The notes below the pieces were generated by a model. The model was not told the origin of the DNA. It saw only the letters and a list, made by a program, of their open reading frames with translations, and made no database searches. A DNA stretch of 15,666 bases. Origin: an uncultured Clostridia bacterium. GTDB taxonomy: Bacteria > Bacillota > Clostridia > Oscillospirales > Acutalibacteraceae. Positions within the stretch are counted from its first letter, which is position 1, and each line of letters begins with the position of its first letter. This document shows, piece by piece, positions 13,724 through 15,666 of the stretch. A program made the position numbers and the translations under genes. The DNA lies in NCBI GenBank assembly GCA_946535695.1, contig CAMNDS010000008.1, positions 1-15,666 on the forward strand. Reading direction: 5' to 3'.

Positions 13724-14441
13724 AAAATGTGTACTTTCGATGTCGGGTGGATTAGACTCTACATCTCTTGCGCTTCATATGCTCTCGCAAGGTTACGAAA
13801 TCCGAGCTTATGCATTTAACTACGGACAGAAACATGTGGTAGAACTCGAGAAGGTTAAGAGAAACGTAGAGTATTTACAAAGTATGAATCTTCCTATTGT
13901 ATTGCAAGTTATTGATTTGAGAGATGCTTTCTCTGATAGTGCTAGCTCGTTACATCAAGGAGGCGAAGCTATCCCCGAGGGTGATTACAGAGAAGAATCT
14001 ATGAAGAGTACTGTGGTAGAAAATCGAAATATTATTTTTAGTTCTATCATCTACGGAAAGGCTTTGGGGTGGGCTAATAAGACTAATGATAATGTTTTGA
14101 TTACCATGGGTTTACATTCTGGCGACCACTGTATCTACAAGGACTGCAGACCAGAGAGTCAAGAGATGGCTAAAGAGTTATTTAAAATCTCCAATTGGGG
14201 ATCAGAACGAGTCGATTATATTGCACCATTCATCAATATCGATAAAGGGGAAGTGCTGAGAAAAGGAATAGAAGCATGTAAGAGTCTTAATATCGACTGG
14301 CGAGAGATATATAAAAACACTATATCTTGTTATAATCCTGATTCGGAAGGCAGGAGTTGTGGTAAATGTGGTACGTGTGTAGAAAGAATAGAAGCTTTTG
14401 AAAAACTAGGATTGAAAGATCCAATTGTTTATCAGGAGTAA
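13716..14441 (+). CDS. queC: 7-cyano-7-deazaguanine (preQ0) synthase QueC
   Basis: QueC turns 7-carboxy-7-deazaguanine into preQ0 using ATP and ammonia. All hallmark features are present: the PP-loop motif SGGLDS (residues 10-15), NYGQKH (35-40) and the C-terminal zinc site C205-x9-C215-x2-C218-x2-C221 (SCYNPDSEGRSCGKCGTC). The length of 241 aa is close to E. coli QueC (231 aa). The usual QueC spacing is C-x8-C; here it is one residue longer. In phages, QueC feeds either 7-deazaguanine modification of DNA by a DpdA-type transglycosylase, which blocks restriction, or tRNA queuosine. No FolE, QueD, QueE or DpdA gene is in this window. The start overlaps the upstream P-loop gene by 8 bases. Confidence 0.95.
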   Translation: MNKKCVLSMSGGLDSTSLALHMLSQGYEIRAYAFNYGQKHVVELEKVKRNVEYLQSMNLPIVLQVIDLRDAFSDSASSLHQGGEAIPEGDYREESMKSTVVENRNIIFSSIIYGKALGWANKTNDNVLITMGLHSGDHCIYKDCRPESQEMAKELFKISNWGSERVDYIAPFINIDKGEVLRKGIEACKSLNIDWREIYKNTISCYNPDSEGRSCGKCGTCVERIEAFEKLGLKDPIVYQE

Positions 14442-14493
14442 ATTATTAATGATTTAGTCTTTTTTATTATATATTCAATTGAATGAGTATTTA

Positions 14494-15060
14494 ATGATAT
14501 CTCTTTATGACTATATCAAAAAAGACTGGTCGGTTGCAGGAAATGTATCGTCTAAGTTAATCATTTTCGACTTAGACGATACTATTATTAATACCACTGC
14601 AGAAATCAATATAGTTAAAAATAATGAAGTTATTAAAACTATATCTAATTCTGAATTTAATACTTATGAACTCAAACCCGGAGAAAGTTTTGATTTTTCG
14701 CAATTTGATGATCCTAAAATTCTTTTCAAAGAACGGTTTACCAGATATTGGAACACATTAAAACGCGAGTATAATAGAGGTACTCATATAAGTATTATCA
14801 CTGCAAGAAATGATGCGTCAATGATTCGTGAATTTTTCTTAAGAAACGGAATAGATATCAAACAAGAGTTAGTGTTTGCCGTTAGTTCACCTGATTTTAT
14901 GTATCAAGGAACTATAGCTCAAAAGAAAGCTAAAGTAATAAAACTTTTATCTAGATTAGGGTATAATACGATGATATTTTTTGACGATAATGAGCAGAAT
15001 CTTAAAGCAGCGAAAAAATTAGAAAATAAAAACTTAAAAATACATACTATAAAGGTATAA
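14494..15060 (+). CDS. HAD-superfamily phosphatase-like protein
   Basis: This 188-aa protein carries the HAD motifs in order: FDLDDT (D26 nucleophile, D28 acid/base), T103 in ITARND, a Lys in AQKKAKV (K144/K145) and FFDDN (D164-D165). A beta-rich insert with YELKPGESFDFSQFDDP (58-74) is typical of a phage and bacterial HAD group, related to the phosphatase half of T4 polynucleotide kinase. These hydrolyse phosphomonoesters, possibly on nucleotides or DNA/RNA 3' ends. The ATG at 14494 is chosen; TTG at 14479 in the same frame would add five residues (MNEYL), and neither has a Shine-Dalgarno sequence. A terminator follows. The family is firm, the substrate unknown. Confidence 0.85.
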   Translation: MISLYDYIKKDWSVAGNVSSKLIIFDLDDTIINTTAEINIVKNNEVIKTISNSEFNTYELKPGESFDFSQFDDPKILFKERFTRYWNTLKREYNRGTHISIITARNDASMIREFFLRNGIDIKQELVFAVSSPDFMYQGTIAQKKAKVIKLLSRLGYNTMIFFDDNEQNLKAAKKLENKNLKIHTIKV

Positions 15061-15091
15061 AATAGTATATGAATTAATGAATTAATTTTTT

Positions 15092-15122
15092 AAGAAGGGA
15101 TTAAATATCTCTTCTTTTTTTA
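15092..15122 (+). terminator. Rho-independent terminator after the HAD gene
   Basis: The arms AAGAAGGGAT (15092-15101) and ATCTCTTCTT (15107-15116) pair over 10 bp with one G-T pair around a TAAAT loop, followed by a T-run. The same TAAAT loop occurs in the sheath terminator at 4299-4303. Confidence 0.85.
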
Positions 15123-15182
15123 TATATAATTACATAAAGAAATATTAACATGATATATTGATAATAAAAGATCATATACGAC

Positions 15183-15666
15183 ATGATACTTGATGATGAT
15201 GAAATGGTTTTAAATAATATAGATTTGCGATGTAAAAATCATATCATAAAATGGTTAGCAGAACATTGTATCCTAAGTAATCGCCGCGGATTAAAATTCG
15301 ATAATCACAACATATACGGTTCAGATCACGTAGACGATTTAGATGGTAAAGTAGAATTTTTTAAAAAATTTACTAGTTTTCAATCCGATGGAATTTATAT
15401 AGAAGGTAACCTAGTAATTTGTGAAAATATTCCGGAATTTATACATATCAAGAGAGTATCGGGTGAAGTAAGATATTGCAGCAGTCGGTGGCGATATCCA
15501 TATATTTCTCGAGATCCATTTAAACATATTAAAAATTCTCCGCAATCGTGTAAAAGTTTTATATGCGAACATGAGGATATAACAAGTTTAGAAGGACTAC
15601 CCGAAATTGCGGAAAATATAAGTTTGCAATATTGTAGATTACTAAATAACATTGACTATATAAGTA
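15183..15666 (+). CDS. LRR-like protein, 5' part, cut by window edge
   Basis: The frame is open from ATG 15183 to the end of the window (161 codons plus one base). After a non-repetitive N-terminal part of about 115 residues (IIKWLAEHCILSNRRGLKF and others), LRR-like units begin: SFICEHEDITSLEGLPEIAE, then NISLQYCRLLNNIDYI. The 'C-x(n)-I-TSLEGLP' step is a common repeat in large T4-like phages, in proteins whose target is unknown. The frame at 8633-8902 has the same step (NLDGIPPNIKEV), so the two may be distant paralogues. No signal peptide is seen. The start is preceded by an AT-rich leader and not by a Shine-Dalgarno sequence. Confidence 0.75.
   Translation, partial: MILDDDEMVLNNIDLRCKNHIIKWLAEHCILSNRRGLKFDNHNIYGSDHVDDLDGKVEFFKKFTSFQSDGIYIEGNLVICENIPEFIHIKRVSGEVRYCSSRWRYPYISRDPFKHIKNSPQSCKSFICEHEDITSLEGLPEIAENISLQYCRLLNNIDYIS

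Noticed and set aside
15395..15652. Minus-strand open frame of 85 codons
   Set aside because: It is antisense to the LRR-like gene that runs off the right edge, whose repeats are recognisable.
1..15666. tRNA genes, CRISPR arrays, insertion sequences, attachment sites, alternative genetic code
   Set aside because: I saw no cloverleaf-like stretch, no spaced direct repeats, no transposase or integrase, and stop codons TAA and TGA are used normally in all convincing genes. This was by eye; a covariance-model search for tRNAs would be decisive.

Overview
The window is a piece of an AT-rich, double-stranded DNA contractile-tailed phage (myovirus), probably large and T4-related. Two structural proteins anchor this: a tail sheath of the gp18 type (1424-4264, enlarged to 946 aa) and a major capsid protein of the gp23 type (11178-12935). 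Gene starts almost never have a Shine-Dalgarno sequence; they follow A/T-rich stretches, as in Bacteroidota and their phages. A Bacteroidota host is therefore my best guess, but no gene here proves it. The standard genetic code fits all reading frames. I see no tRNA, rRNA, CRISPR array, insertion sequence or integrase.

Layout. (1) 1-1256, minus strand: the N-terminal part of a large virion or fibre-like protein that becomes collagen-like (Gly-X-Y) where the window cuts it off. (2) 1257-1423: a divergent control region with an inverted repeat. (3) 1424-4264: tail sheath with an Ig-like insertion, closed by a terminator at 4286-4318. (4) 4331-6663, plus strand: tightly packed accessory genes. 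They include a 58-aa membrane peptide, a cyclic-phosphate-processing receiver (cREC) protein, a 19-aa mini-ORF joined by ATGA overlaps on both sides, and a calcineurin-like phosphoesterase. (5) 6710-8550, plus strand: five small phage proteins of unknown role, one with a zinc ribbon, ended by a palindromic bidirectional terminator at 8611-8630. (6) 10828-8633, minus strand: a coiled-coil protein, a 352-aa protein with three CGC motifs, and two overlapping reading frames without ATG starts that may be one LRR-like gene joined by a -1 frameshift. (7) 10875-12935, plus strand: a 78-aa protein and the major capsid protein, closed by a strong terminator at 12960-12989. (8) 13003-13149: remnant of a small cysteine-rich gene. 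(9) 13190-15060, plus strand: a P-loop kinase/ATPase overlapping queC (preQ0 synthase), then a HAD phosphatase and a terminator at 15092-15122. (10) 15183 to the end: start of an LRR-like gene.

How the parts work together. The sheath and capsid genes are late virion genes; T4-late-like TATAAAT boxes lie in front of several of them. Blocks of accessory genes on both strands separate them, so the T4 order is broken up. QueC points to 7-deazaguanine chemistry, either in phage DNA (resistance to restriction) or in host tRNA queuosine. The cREC and phosphoesterase pair, together with a kinase and a HAD phosphatase further on, suggests nucleic-acid end processing or nucleotide metabolism; this grouping is inference. 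About half of the genes are small proteins that I can describe but not assign.
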